Origin: JAUWTJ01 sp965603015
GTDB taxonomy: Bacteria; Pseudomonadota; Alphaproteobacteria; M2410
NCBI GenBank assembly: GCA_965603015.1
Contig: CBFDBJ010000072.1
Coordinates: 1-18,191, forward strand
Length of the DNA stretch: 18,191 nt
Direction: 5' to 3'
The notes under the pieces are model-generated. The model searched no databases and was not told the DNA's origin. It saw only the letters and a list, made by a program, of their open reading frames with translations. The position numbers and the translations under genes were made by a program. Below, in pieces: positions 8,645-16,227 of this stretch; position 1 is the first letter of the stretch, and each line of letters begins with the position of its first letter.

Positions 8645-9171
8645 TCTCGCGGAATATAACAAGTCAGTTTCCTTACTGTTCTGAAGAAACACGAGATCAA
8701 AAAGATTGCAGAAGGCAACCGGGCGGACCTTCGCACCCTCTGTCGGGCGGTTCCTTTGTTCGCAAAGCAAACGGCCTTGACCGCTTGCTTTCAATCGCAA
8801 ACAGGTCAAAGAAAAATTAGTCAGCCGGGTTTTGTATTGGGGCAGACGACCATAGGCACGCCTCATCCGACATTCAGTAGAAGTCTCTCTCCCATCGCAG
8901 CATGGTGTAACACTAACACAATTTGCTGCGGAAAGGTGAAAATCGTCTGATACTGATTGAAGCGACGCCTTTCTCGAGGGAATCTGCGCCAGCCTGCACT
9001 CTCCGCGATAGTCAGGTCACGGAAAACTCAGCCATCAGGCAATCCTCCCACGCACCCTGGCACAACTTGCCAATGAGCGTGAGGCGGCCGGGGCTGTGAA
9101 ACCCGTTTAATTGCGGATGACATCTGGATCGAATGAAAGACGACAGGAGCTCGCTCCGATATCGAATAAAG
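8645..9171. other. Intergenic region, no gene recognised (527 bases)
   Basis: Both strands were read. There are only short open frames without ribosome sites or familiar motifs. In many Alphaproteobacteria lexA lies beside comEC, but nothing resembling LexA (helix-turn-helix plus Ser/Lys protease) can be read here. The stretch must hold the promoter of the small basic protein gene, but I cannot point to a convincing one. Confidence 0.4.
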
Positions 9172-11376
9172 TCAACTCCCCCGCGACCACGGCCTGTTAC
9201 CCCTCACCGCCTGACTGGTAACAACAGAATACCCCTTGTCCAGAAAACGGATCGCATGAGCGCCGCCGTCCCTGATGTCCCATTTGTCGATGATGAGAGC
9301 GGGGCCAATGCAGGTCTTTGGCACATAGAGATTGGTCACAAGAATATCGGCGATGCGGCAGTCTTCGAAGAAGGCGCGGCTATCGCTGACATGAACAAGG
9401 GTGCGCCCGTCGGCGAGGTGATAGACACAGCCGAGCCTGTCGCAGTTGAAGGACGCCACCCGCTCATCTGCTGCTGCTCTTGCGCCGAAACGACGACGCC
9501 ATGTATCGGTCGCATAGGTTTTGCGTCCGTCCTTCATGATGTCGAGGTCTTCGCCGCCGGTGTTGACCGCAATGTTCTTGCCATCGCGGCCAATGAGAAG
9601 GTCTGGCTGCTCTGCCATCATCGCAATGAAGAGCCCGGCAGCGATACCGGCCACACCGCCAAGCCGCCAGCGCTTCGACCACAAGAGCAGCCACAATCCC
9701 CCCATGACGACGAGAAGCAAAGCCAGCGGCGGCCAGGCCGGAACCGACGTTACCGAATGGCTACGTTCAGCGACACCGGTGGCAACCCAAAGAATTTGAT
9801 CAATACCAATCCCCATGATGCGAAGTGGCCAGGCTTCGAGACCCAGCGGCATGAGAACAAGAGCCAGAACAGCCGGGGGCATCACAAGGGTCCCCATAAA
9901 GGGAACTGCAAGAAGGTTGGAAACAAGGCTGTAGTTGGCAAACCGATTGAAGTGATAGCCCGCAAAAGGAGCGATCGCGAAGTCACAAAGTAGAGTGGTG
10001 AGAAGTATGCCGCCGACATAACGCGTAAACTTCGTTCCGAACCAGTGCGTCAGGTTGAGAGGCTCGCCTGCGCCCATAACAAAACTTCCCCGCTTCGGCC
10101 GTCCCCTTGCCCCCCTTCTCGTCCATTGGCGTTTGGCTTCATAGGCGGAGACGAGAACCGTACTGGCCGCGAACGACATCTGAAAACCGGCTTCCATCAG
10201 GCTCTCTGGCTGAAGCAGAAGAATGAAAATGGCGGCAAGAGCTACCATGCGCAAAGTGAAGGCCTGTCGGTCAAACAGTATGGCAACAAAGACCAGCGAC
10301 AACATGATAAAGGCGCGCTGGGCCGATATGGGTGCGCCGGAGATGACAAGATAGGTCGATGCGCCAATAAGCCCGGCAGCAGCAGCCCATTTCCGGATTG
10401 GATATCTGAGTGCAACAAAAGGGATCGCCGCAAGGAGTGCTCGCACCAGACCAAAGATTGCAAACCCGGCCATCCCCATGTGAAGACCCGAGATCGCCAG
10501 CAAATGGGCAAGACCTGAATCTCGCAGCGCCTGGACCTTGTCCGGCGGAATACCGCTCCGATCTCCGGTAACAAGCGCCGCGGCAATCGCGCCCTGCTCA
10601 CCTGGAAGCGCGAGCCTTATGCGTTGTGCCAGGCGCGCCCTGAAATTTACAACTCTGACAGACAGCTGATCGACCAGAGATCTGGCGCCATCGCCACCGG
10701 GCACTTCTTCGAGTTTGCTGACGATATAACCAACACCGCCGAGACCATTGAAAAACGACTGGCGGGCAAAATCAAATCCGTGCGGCATGACCGGTCCCGG
10801 CGGCGGCATCATCGTAGCGCGAAACCTGACCGTCATTCCCGGCATAAGTAGAGCACGGTCGCCGCGGTAGGACAGCCGCAAACCGCTTGGCAACTTGTCA
10901 GCGGGCAGCCTCGAAATACTCGACGGCTTGATAATGACCCGCGGGAACCCGTCGCTGCCCGGTCGCAGGCCTGTGATGCGACCTTCAACTGTTGCATTGC
11001 GAATCTCACGCTCCAGAACCGGCGCATCGATACGCTCGGTGCGGATCTTTGCCGCTGCAAATCCGACGCTGAGACAAAGCACTGCCTGAAGCCCAAGAGC
11101 CATATACCCGCCGCCAACCTTCAACCGCCACAGCAAAGCCAGTAGCGCGGCAATCACCACGGGTCCAACCAGCGCGGCAAGCAAAGGTGGCTCCACCTTG
11201 AGAGAAAAATACAGACCGATACCAATCCCCATGAGGACCGGCACCCACAGAGCCCAGCGATCCCTCTCGCGCCCGAGGTGATCCAGAACAGACCAACCCA
11301 GCCGCCTGGCGCGGAATTGCTGGACCGCGAGCTTGCGCAAAAGACCGGTCATAATGGCGATACCATTGCCACGCAT
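9172..11376 (-). CDS. comEC: ComEC/Rec2 family DNA uptake channel protein
   Basis: ComEC forms the inner-membrane channel for single-stranded DNA in natural transformation. The order seen is: two or three N-terminal membrane segments; a soluble DUF4131/OB-like part (ATVEGRITGLRPGSDGFPRV, then MPGMTVRFRA); the competence domain with its hallmark GLAHLLAISGLHMGM; many membrane segments with APISAQRAFIML and MEAGFQMSFAAS; and a C-terminal soluble region (VNTGGEDLDI, CDRLGCVYHLADGRTLVHV). The last part matches the position of the metallo-beta-lactamase-like domain but lacks the HxHxDH metal motif, as I recall for many alphaproteobacterial ComECs. From the chosen ATG at 11376 it is 734 residues. 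Other starts are the TTG at 11415 and the ATG at 11352; none has a strong ribosome site. It is divergent from gltX. A LexA-type box lies 11-25 bases ahead of this ATG. Confidence 0.9.
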   Translation of the reverse strand: MRGNGIAIMTGLLRKLAVQQFRARRLGWSVLDHLGRERDRWALWVPVLMGIGIGLYFSLKVEPPLLAALVGPVVIAALLALLWRLKVGGGYMALGLQAVLCLSVGFAAAKIRTERIDAPVLEREIRNATVEGRITGLRPGSDGFPRVIIKPSSISRLPADKLPSGLRLSYRGDRALLMPGMTVRFRATMMPPPGPVMPHGFDFARQSFFNGLGGVGYIVSKLEEVPGGDGARSLVDQLSVRVVNFRARLAQRIRLALPGEQGAIAAALVTGDRSGIPPDKVQALRDSGLAHLLAISGLHMGMAGFAIFGLVRALLAAIPFVALRYPIRKWAAAAGLIGASTYLVISGAPISAQRAFIMLSLVFVAILFDRQAFTLRMVALAAIFILLLQPESLMEAGFQMSFAASTVLVSAYEAKRQWTRRGARGRPKRGSFVMGAGEPLNLTHWFGTKFTRYVGGILLTTLLCDFAIAPFAGYHFNRFANYSLVSNLLAVPFMGTLVMPPAVLALVLMPLGLEAWPLRIMGIGIDQILWVATGVAERSHSVTSVPAWPPLALLLVVMGGLWLLLWSKRWRLGGVAGIAAGLFIAMMAEQPDLLIGRDGKNIAVNTGGEDLDIMKDGRKTYATDTWRRRFGARAAADERVASFNCDRLGCVYHLADGRTLVHVSDSRAFFEDCRIADILVTNLYVPKTCIGPALIIDKWDIRDGGAHAIRFLDKGYSVVTSQAVRGNRPWSRGS

Positions 11377-11386
11377 CTTTGTGATA

Positions 11387-11401
11387 GAACTCCGGCTGAA
11401 C
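11387..11401 (-). promoter_or_regulatory. Putative LexA (SOS) box, GTTC-N7-GTTC type
   Basis: The plus strand reads GAAC-TCCGGCT-GAAC, which is GTTC-N7-GTTC on the comEC strand. This is the published consensus form for alphaproteobacterial LexA. It lies between the divergent comEC and gltX genes, close to the comEC start. Reading the window for this spacing I noticed no other exact copy. Confidence 0.5.
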
Positions 11402-11501
11402 ACGGGGAAAGACAAGTTCAGGGCGCCAAACGGCCCTTGTTACCCACTCCCTCCCAAAACCGCTGATTGCGGCCAATAGTAGCCTACACCTGGATACACG
11501 T

Positions 11502-12905
11502 ATGACACAACAATCGAAGGTCGTAACCCGCTTCGCCCCGTCGCCCACCGGCTTCCTGCATATCGGCGGCGCGCGCACAGCCCTGTTTAACTGGCTTTTT
11601 GCCCGGCACCATGGCGGGACATTTTTGCTGCGCATTGAGGATACCGATCGCGCGCGTTCTACGGAAGAAGCCGTCGATGCCTTGCTTGATGGACTTTCAT
11701 GGCTGGGAATAGACTGGGACGGCGACGCCATCTCGCAGTTTGCCCGCGCCGACCGCCACCGCGAAGTTGTCGATCAACTGCTGGCCGAAGGAAACGCCTA
11801 CCGCTGCTACGCGTCTCCGGACGAACTCACTCAAATGCGTGAACAGGCCCGCGCAAACGGACAAAGCCCCCGCTATGACGGCAGATGGCGTGACCGCGAT
11901 CCATCCGAGGCACCGCAGGGCATCGCACCGGCCATCCGTCTCAAGGCGCCAGCCGAGGGTGAAACCATTGTCCATGACCAGGTACAAGGCGACGTCAAAT
12001 TTGCCAACAAGGACCTTGATGACATGGTTCTGCTGCGCAGCGACGGAACGCCGACCTACATGCTGTCCGTTGTTGTCGATGACCACGACATGGGGATCAC
12101 GCACATCATCCGCGGTGATGACCACCTCAACAATGCAGCACGCCAGATCCAGCTGTTTAATGCTCTGGATTGGGACATCCCTGTGATGGCGCACGTGCCA
12201 CTGATCCACGGGTCCGACGGCAAAAAACTGTCCAAACGGCACGGCGATCTCGGGGCAGAGGATTATCGCGCCATGGGTTATTTGCCGGAGGCGCTGATCA
12301 ACTATCTGCTGCGCCTCGGCTGGTCGCACGGCGATGACGAAATCATCTCTATCAAACAGGCGACTGAGTGGTTTGAGCTGGCTGGTCTTAACAAGGGTGC
12401 GGCGCAGCTTGATCTTGCAAAAATGGAAAGCATTAATGCTCATTATATCAAGGCAAAGGACGACGCTGATCTCGTTGACTGGGTCGTTGCCAATATCGGT
12501 CGCGACCTCACCGATGTTCAAAGAACTCGCATTGAGACCTTGATGCCATCACTCAAGGATCGCGCAAAGCTTCTTCCAGACCTTGTTGAATCTATTGGGT
12601 TTCTTCTTGCCGATCGCCCGATTGAGATTGAAGAAAAAGCAGGCAAGCCGCTGGCGAAAGACGGCGCGCGGGATTTGCTCGCGGCGCTCAAACCGCGCCT
12701 CGAGGCCATGGAAACCTGGGAACACGATGCCTTTGACCCGGTCCTGCGCAGCTTTGCCGAGGAAAATAAGGTCGGCTTTGGCAAAGTCGCTCAACCGCTA
12801 CGAGCGGCTCTCACCGGCACATCAAATGCGCCGGGCATCTATGAGGTCCTTACTGCCCTGGGAAAAGACGAAGTCCTGGGGCGGATTTCGGACCAATTGA
12901 CGTAA
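11502..12905 (+). CDS. gltX: Glutamyl-tRNA synthetase (class I)
   Basis: The enzyme charges tRNA with glutamate in the cytoplasm. The 467-residue protein has the ATP-binding FAPSPTGFLHIGGART with its HIGH-type motif HIGG (20-23), the following RIEDTDRARST (44-54), the tRNA-acceptor and Rossmann part with LRSDGTPTYMLSVVVDDHDM (179-198) and HIIRGDDHLNN, and the KMSKS-type loop GKKLSKRHGD (240-249). The C-terminal helical anticodon-binding domain is complete. The length is normal. A gene for GatB is near the right edge of the window, so this enzyme is probably non-discriminating and also makes Glu-tRNA(Gln) for amidation; that is inference from context. I see no strong ribosome binding site before the ATG. 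gltA follows on the same strand after 186 bases, and comEC lies divergently upstream. Confidence 0.96.
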   Translation: MTQQSKVVTRFAPSPTGFLHIGGARTALFNWLFARHHGGTFLLRIEDTDRARSTEEAVDALLDGLSWLGIDWDGDAISQFARADRHREVVDQLLAEGNAYRCYASPDELTQMREQARANGQSPRYDGRWRDRDPSEAPQGIAPAIRLKAPAEGETIVHDQVQGDVKFANKDLDDMVLLRSDGTPTYMLSVVVDDHDMGITHIIRGDDHLNNAARQIQLFNALDWDIPVMAHVPLIHGSDGKKLSKRHGDLGAEDYRAMGYLPEALINYLLRLGWSHGDDEIISIKQATEWFELAGLNKGAAQLDLAKMESINAHYIKAKDDADLVDWVVANIGRDLTDVQRTRIETLMPSLKDRAKLLPDLVESIGFLLADRPIEIEEKAGKPLAKDGARDLLAALKPRLEAMETWEHDAFDPVLRSFAEENKVGFGKVAQPLRAALTGTSNAPGIYEVLTALGKDEVLGRISDQLT

Positions 12906-13006
12906 ATTCGGGGTCTGCCAGGCTTTGGCAACCTATATGTCGGCAAGTGCGCGGATTTGCCCTGAAAAAACCCGCACAAATCCTCGCTCTACCCGAACGA
13001 ACAGGG

Positions 13007-13012
13007 TATAAT
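13007..13012 (+). promoter_or_regulatory. Candidate -10 element for gltA
   Basis: A perfect TATAAT lies 79 bases before the gltA ATG in the gltX-gltA gap, with no good -35 hexamer at 16-18 bases upstream (TCGCTC/CGCTCT there). This suggests gltA has its own promoter besides any read-through from gltX. Confidence 0.4.
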
Positions 13013-13091
13013 ACATTTAGAAATCCCGACGCTGGCGCGATCCCAATCTGCGGCCGGCGGTTTTCCAAAAATATAAAAAAAGGAACGCGAC

Positions 13092-14405
13092 ATGAGCCCC
13101 AGCAAATCTCGAGCAAAGCCGACCGGAACCGATCAACTCGCCGATAGCGGCGCCATGATCGATCTTCCAGTCATGTCTGGAACAATGGGACCGGATGTCA
13201 TTGACGTCCGCAAACTCTATGCCGAAACCGGCAAGTTCACCTACGATCCCGGTTTCACTTCCACAGCCAGTTGTGAGTCCTCAATTACATTTATCGACGG
13301 TAATGAAGGAACTCTGCTCCACCGCGGGTATACGATCGAAGAGCTCACTGAACACGGCAGCTTCACGGAAACTTGCTATCTTCTCCTGTTTGGCGAGTTG
13401 CCAAACAAGAGTGAAATGCTGGAATTCGAATACGACATTACCATGCACACCATGGTGCATGAGCAGCTCTACAACTTTTTCAAGGGCTTCCGCCGTGATG
13501 CTCACCCGATGGCCATTATGTGCGGTGTAGTGGGCGCCCTGTCTGCGTTCTATCACGACTCCACCGATATCACCGACGAACACCAGCGCAAGATCGCCTG
13601 CTACCGCATGATCGCAAAAATGCCGACGATCGCAGCCATGGCGTTCAAATATCATACCGGACAGCCCTTCATCTATCCGCGCAATGATCTGCGCTATGCT
13701 GACAACTTCCTGCGTATGTGTTTCGCCGTCCCGGCAGAGAATTGGGTTAACCGCCCGGCCCTCTCCCACGCCATGGACAAGATCTTTATCCTGCATGCAG
13801 ACCACGAACAAAATGCATCGACGTCCACAGTGCGTCTTGCAGGCTCATCAGGGGCTAACCCGTTCGCCTGTATTGCTGCGGGCATTGCCTGTCTGTGGGG
13901 CCCGGCTCATGGCGGCGCCAATGAAGCGGCTCTTTCGATGCTGGCTGAAATCGGTTCTGTCGACCGGATCCCGGAATATATTGCCAAAGCCAAAGACAAG
14001 GACGACCCGTTCCGCTTGATGGGTTTCGGCCACCGGGTCTACAAAAACTACGATCCGCGGGCCCGTGTGATGCAGGCCTCGTGTCACGAGGTTCTGGAGG
14101 AAGTCGGCGTGAAGAACGATCCGCTTCTTCAGGTCGCCATCGAGTTGGAGCGTATTGCCCTGGAAGATGATTATTTTGCCGAGAAGAAGCTCTTCCCGAA
14201 CATTGATTTTTATTCCGGAATTACCCTGAAGGCCATGGGGTTCCCGACATCCATGTTCACTGTGCTCTTCGCGGTCGCAAGGACCGTCGGCTGGATCGCC
14301 CAGTGGCGCGAAATGATCGAGGATCCACATCAAAAAATTGGTCGTCCGCGTCAGCTCTATACCGGCGAACCGCCACGGGATTACGTCTCGATCGACAAAC
14401 GATAG
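13092..14405 (+). CDS. gltA: Citrate synthase (type II, hexameric bacterial form)
   Basis: Citrate synthase condenses oxaloacetate with acetyl-CoA, the first step of the TCA cycle. The 437-residue protein has all expected motifs: HRGYTIEEL (77-85), HADHEQNASTSTVRLAGSSG (235-254), GPAHGGANEA (270-279) with catalytic His273, GFGHRVYKNYDPRA (311-324) with His314, and IDFYSGITLKAMGFP (371-385) with the catalytic Asp372, matching E. coli H264, H305 and D362. The sequence is close to the Gram-negative hexameric type, which is often NADH-inhibited. The ATG has AGGAA (13081-13085) 6 bases upstream. The gap to gltX holds a TATAAT element, so separate control is likely. The gltX-gltA order is common in Alphaproteobacteria. 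Confidence 0.97.
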   Translation: MSPSKSRAKPTGTDQLADSGAMIDLPVMSGTMGPDVIDVRKLYAETGKFTYDPGFTSTASCESSITFIDGNEGTLLHRGYTIEELTEHGSFTETCYLLLFGELPNKSEMLEFEYDITMHTMVHEQLYNFFKGFRRDAHPMAIMCGVVGALSAFYHDSTDITDEHQRKIACYRMIAKMPTIAAMAFKYHTGQPFIYPRNDLRYADNFLRMCFAVPAENWVNRPALSHAMDKIFILHADHEQNASTSTVRLAGSSGANPFACIAAGIACLWGPAHGGANEAALSMLAEIGSVDRIPEYIAKAKDKDDPFRLMGFGHRVYKNYDPRARVMQASCHEVLEEVGVKNDPLLQVAIELERIALEDDYFAEKKLFPNIDFYSGITLKAMGFPTSMFTVLFAVARTVGWIAQWREMIEDPHQKIGRPRQLYTGEPPRDYVSIDKR

Positions 14406-14498
14406 GCCTTGACTGCCGTTAACCTGAAATCTGGCAACCTATCGATCACCTGGGCGATTTTACGTAATCGACAAGCGTGCGATATCAGCGTAAGATTT

Positions 14499-14512
14499 TC
14501 CCCTAACGGGGA
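14499..14512 (+). promoter_or_regulatory. Hairpin covering the ribosome binding site of the 72-aa gene
   Basis: TCCCC-TAAC-GGGGA forms a 5-bp stem with a 4-base loop. Its 3' arm GGGGA is the only Shine-Dalgarno-like sequence before the ATG at 14521 (8 bases). Folding would hide it. Confidence 0.45.
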
Positions 14513-14520
14513 TAAATCCA

Positions 14521-14739
14521 ATGCGCCAGCCGAAAACCAGACCAATGATCGTTGAGAACGGCACAGGCATGCCCTTTCCGGCCTCCCTTGGCGATCATAC
14601 AGCGCGCCCGAAGGTGTCCGCAGCCAATGATAACCGCCGCCCCCTGAAAAAGATTTTTCGCAGAGGCCTGCAGCATGCCTGGCGTGTTCTACCGCCTGTT
14701 GTGGGGGCCGGTGTCATCATTTACGCGATGACGCACTAG
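14521..14739 (+). CDS. Small hypothetical protein with one C-terminal membrane segment (72 aa)
   Basis: The N-terminal 40 residues are polar, with a SAANDNRRPLKK stretch (about 33-44), a string I often see in short alphaproteobacterial proteins. They are followed by basic residues (KKIFRRGLQHAWR) and a single hydrophobic segment (VLPPVVGAGVIIYAM, about 56-70). The layout suggests a tail-anchored inner-membrane peptide with a cytoplasmic basic part. It has a plausible ribosome site (GGGGA, 8 bases upstream) and a clear terminator 36 bases after its stop, both supporting a real gene. Function unknown. Confidence 0.6.
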   Translation: MRQPKTRPMIVENGTGMPFPASLGDHTARPKVSAANDNRRPLKKIFRRGLQHAWRVLPPVVGAGVIIYAMTH

Positions 14740-14774
14740 GAATATCAAAACACTTCAGCTATTCAGAATCAAAG

Positions 14775-14810
14775 AAGGCCCCTCGATATTCGACGGGCCT
14801 TATTCTTTTT
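14775..14810 (+). terminator. Rho-independent terminator after the 72-aa gene
   Basis: AAGGCCC (14775-14781) pairs with GGGCCTT (14795-14801), with an inner TCG/CGA extension, and is followed by ATTCTTTTT (14802-14810). It ends plus-strand transcription before the convergent Sel1 gene. Confidence 0.8.
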
Positions 14811-14841
14811 CACTTTGCAATAGAGACTATACCGAAGCCGG

Positions 14842-15111
14842 TTAGTGCCCGGCAAGCCATTCGCGAGCTTGACGCTGGGCTTCGGCGATCTGATCCATGG
14901 ACATTTCGCGAGCGATCTCTGCACGCCAGTCCCGCGCCTCAACAACACCGCGCAGCGCCGCCAGATTAAACCACTTATGGGCCTCTATGTAGTCCATATC
15001 AACGCCTTGACCTGTTGAAAACAGGATACCCAAATCGTAGAGCGCTTCGCCCGTTTGCTCGGTATCCGCCCGCTCCAAAGCCTGTTCCGTCGAAAGATCC
15101 AATAACGCCAT
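14842..15111 (-). CDS. Sel1-like repeat protein (89 aa)
   Basis: Sel1/TPR-like repeats are helix pairs that bind other proteins. The 89 residues contain one repeat with the typical spacing: ALYDLGILFSTGQGVDMDY, then IEAHKWFNLAALRGVVEA. It is followed by a helical C-terminus (MDQIAEAQRQAREWLAGH). Similar single-repeat short proteins are known in Alphaproteobacteria. The ATG at 15111 is chosen because a near-perfect GAGGAGGG (15116-15123) lies 4 bases upstream. The frame is open for 80 more codons upstream to 15351, but that part has non-coding-like composition and would read through the ribosome site. No signal peptide is seen, so a cytoplasmic scaffold role is likely. It is convergent with the 72-aa gene. 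Confidence 0.8.
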   Translation of the reverse strand: MALLDLSTEQALERADTEQTGEALYDLGILFSTGQGVDMDYIEAHKWFNLAALRGVVEARDWRAEIAREMSMDQIAEAQRQAREWLAGH

Positions 15112-15416
15112 AATTCCCTCCTCTTTTACCGCACCGTCCGTCCCCGCATTTTGCTGGCGGTCCGACACCTGACAATCGATTTTGATCTCTTCAGTGGGGT
15201 GATGTTCGCAAGATCGGGGTGAATTTTGGGTTAACGATGAAAATTTCGATTTGTTAATAGCTACAAAGACACTCACTTCCCCCGAGGGCACCGAGGAGCG
15301 CGAAAATCGCCGGATTGCGGGATGTTGTATCAACTGCTGGTCCAGCAACACCTCGGATTTTCCAATTTGTGTTTAGCTTGGTAAACAAAACCTTTCTATA
15401 CGATCTCGATTTGATC

Positions 15417-15444
15417 AAAAAAAATGCGCTCTGTTTGCATTTTT
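15417..15444 (-). terminator. Weak terminator-like hairpin downstream of GST
   Basis: On the minus strand AAAAATGC pairs with GCATTTTT around a 9-base loop and the T-run continues to eight Ts. The stem has only two G-C pairs. It lies about 80 bases after the GST stop. Confidence 0.4.
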
Positions 15445-15490
15445 CTTTCGCCTGCCATCAAGAGCCGGGGCGAAAATCTGCAAATTGACC

Positions 15491-15519
15491 GGACTTTCCT
15501 CGCCTGACCTCGAAAGTCC
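15491..15519 (-). terminator. Hairpin just after the GST stop codon, no T-run
   Basis: GGACTTTC (15491-15498) and GAAAGTCC (15512-15519) are perfect 8-base complements around a 13-base loop, starting two bases beyond the stop. Without a T-run it is more likely to protect the mRNA 3' end than to terminate by itself. Confidence 0.35.
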
Positions 15520-15521
15520 CC

Positions 15522-16163
15522 CTACCTGGCACGTTGACCAAACAGGATTTTTCGGGACCGCACCTGTTCTGCCTTACTCTGCGGGCGATTTCTGAGGTCC
15601 GCTCCAACGGCCAGTGCACGTTGCAGGGCCGGGCGCTCCCCCATCCTCTTGAACCATTTGTAGAGGTGAGGAAAGTTCTTCATATCCTGGCCTTGCATCT
15701 TGTAGGGAAGAACCCATGGCCAACACGCCATATCCGCAACGGAATATGCACCGCAGAGATACTCCTTGCCTCTGAGCTGCTTGTTCATCACCCCGTAGAG
15801 GCGATTGATCTCATTGGTGAACCGTGTGGCGGCGTAATGGCTCTTGCCTCTCGCATAATTGCGAAAATGATTGGCCTGACCCGCATTGGGGCCAAGATTG
15901 GCCATCTGCCAGAATAACCATTCATCGACATTCACGCGCTCGCGCAGGTTTTTTGGGTAGAATTTTCCGGTCTTTTGACCGAGATATTGAAGAATGGCAC
16001 CTGACTCAAACACCGAAATCGGATTTCCGTCGGGACCATCGGGATCAATGATGGCCGGCATTCGATTGTTGGGGGCGATTTTCAGGAAACCGGGTTTGAA
16101 CTGATCGCCCTGCCCGATATTCACGTATTTAACGACGTATGGAAGACCACACTCTTCAAGCAT
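15522..16163 (-). CDS. Glutathione S-transferase (YfcG/YghU-like), start codon unclear
   Basis: Cytosolic GSTs conjugate or reduce substrates with glutathione. From the ATG at 16163 the protein has 213 residues, with the thioredoxin-like part (QGDQFKPGFLKIAPNNRMPAI, then PISVFESGAILQYL) and the all-helical part (DEWLFWQMANLGPNAGQ, YSVADMACWPWV), close to E. coli YfcG as I recall it. The 16 codons just upstream in the same frame encode IELYYWPTPNGWKITL, clearly the family's first strand and active-site TPNG. The true N-terminus should therefore be near 16211, but the codon before the isoleucine is CCA, not ATG, and no ATG, GTG or TTG occurs upstream in this frame. GGAAG 9 bases before the 16163 ATG could drive a shortened product lacking the active-site strand. 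The stop of the H1-like gene lies 16 bases before codon 16211. Confidence 0.82.
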   Translation of the reverse strand: MLEECGLPYVVKYVNIGQGDQFKPGFLKIAPNNRMPAIIDPDGPDGNPISVFESGAILQYLGQKTGKFYPKNLRERVNVDEWLFWQMANLGPNAGQANHFRNYARGKSHYAATRFTNEINRLYGVMNKQLRGKEYLCGAYSVADMACWPWVLPYKMQGQDMKNFPHLYKWFKRMGERPALQRALAVGADLRNRPQSKAEQVRSRKILFGQRAR

Positions 16164-16227
16164 GAGCGTGATCTTCCATCCATTCGGTGTCGGCCAATAA
16201 TAAAGCTCTATTGGCCCTTCGCCAGCG

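Larger units (their letters stand above)
15112..15521. other. Intergenic region between GST and Sel1 genes (410 bases)
   Basis: No gene is seen here. It has two neighbouring dyads, GTTG-TAT-CAAC (15324-15334) and TGCTGG-T-CCAGCA (15335-15347), that could be operator-like. The segment 15361-15450 is AT-rich and includes a T8/A8 hairpin. The promoter of the Sel1 gene must lie here but is not obvious. Confidence 0.4.

Noticed and set aside
8645..8866. 74-codon N-terminal extension of the small basic protein
   Set aside because: Its residue mix differs sharply from the helical part and looks untranslated. The internal ATG at 8644 is the simpler start, though its ribosome site is weak.
12915..12930. 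Small hairpin TGCCA-GGCTT-TGGCA after gltX
   Set aside because: It has a 5-bp stem and no T-run, too weak to call a terminator.
12926..14442. Shared 11-mer TGGCAACCTAT before and after gltA (12926-12936 and 14432-14442)
   Set aside because: Dozens of 11-base pairs are expected by chance in a window of this size, and the flanks do not match.
15112..15351. 80-codon N-terminal extension of the Sel1 protein
   Set aside because: Its composition is non-coding-like, and a near-perfect Shine-Dalgarno sequence sits 4 bases before the internal ATG at 15111.
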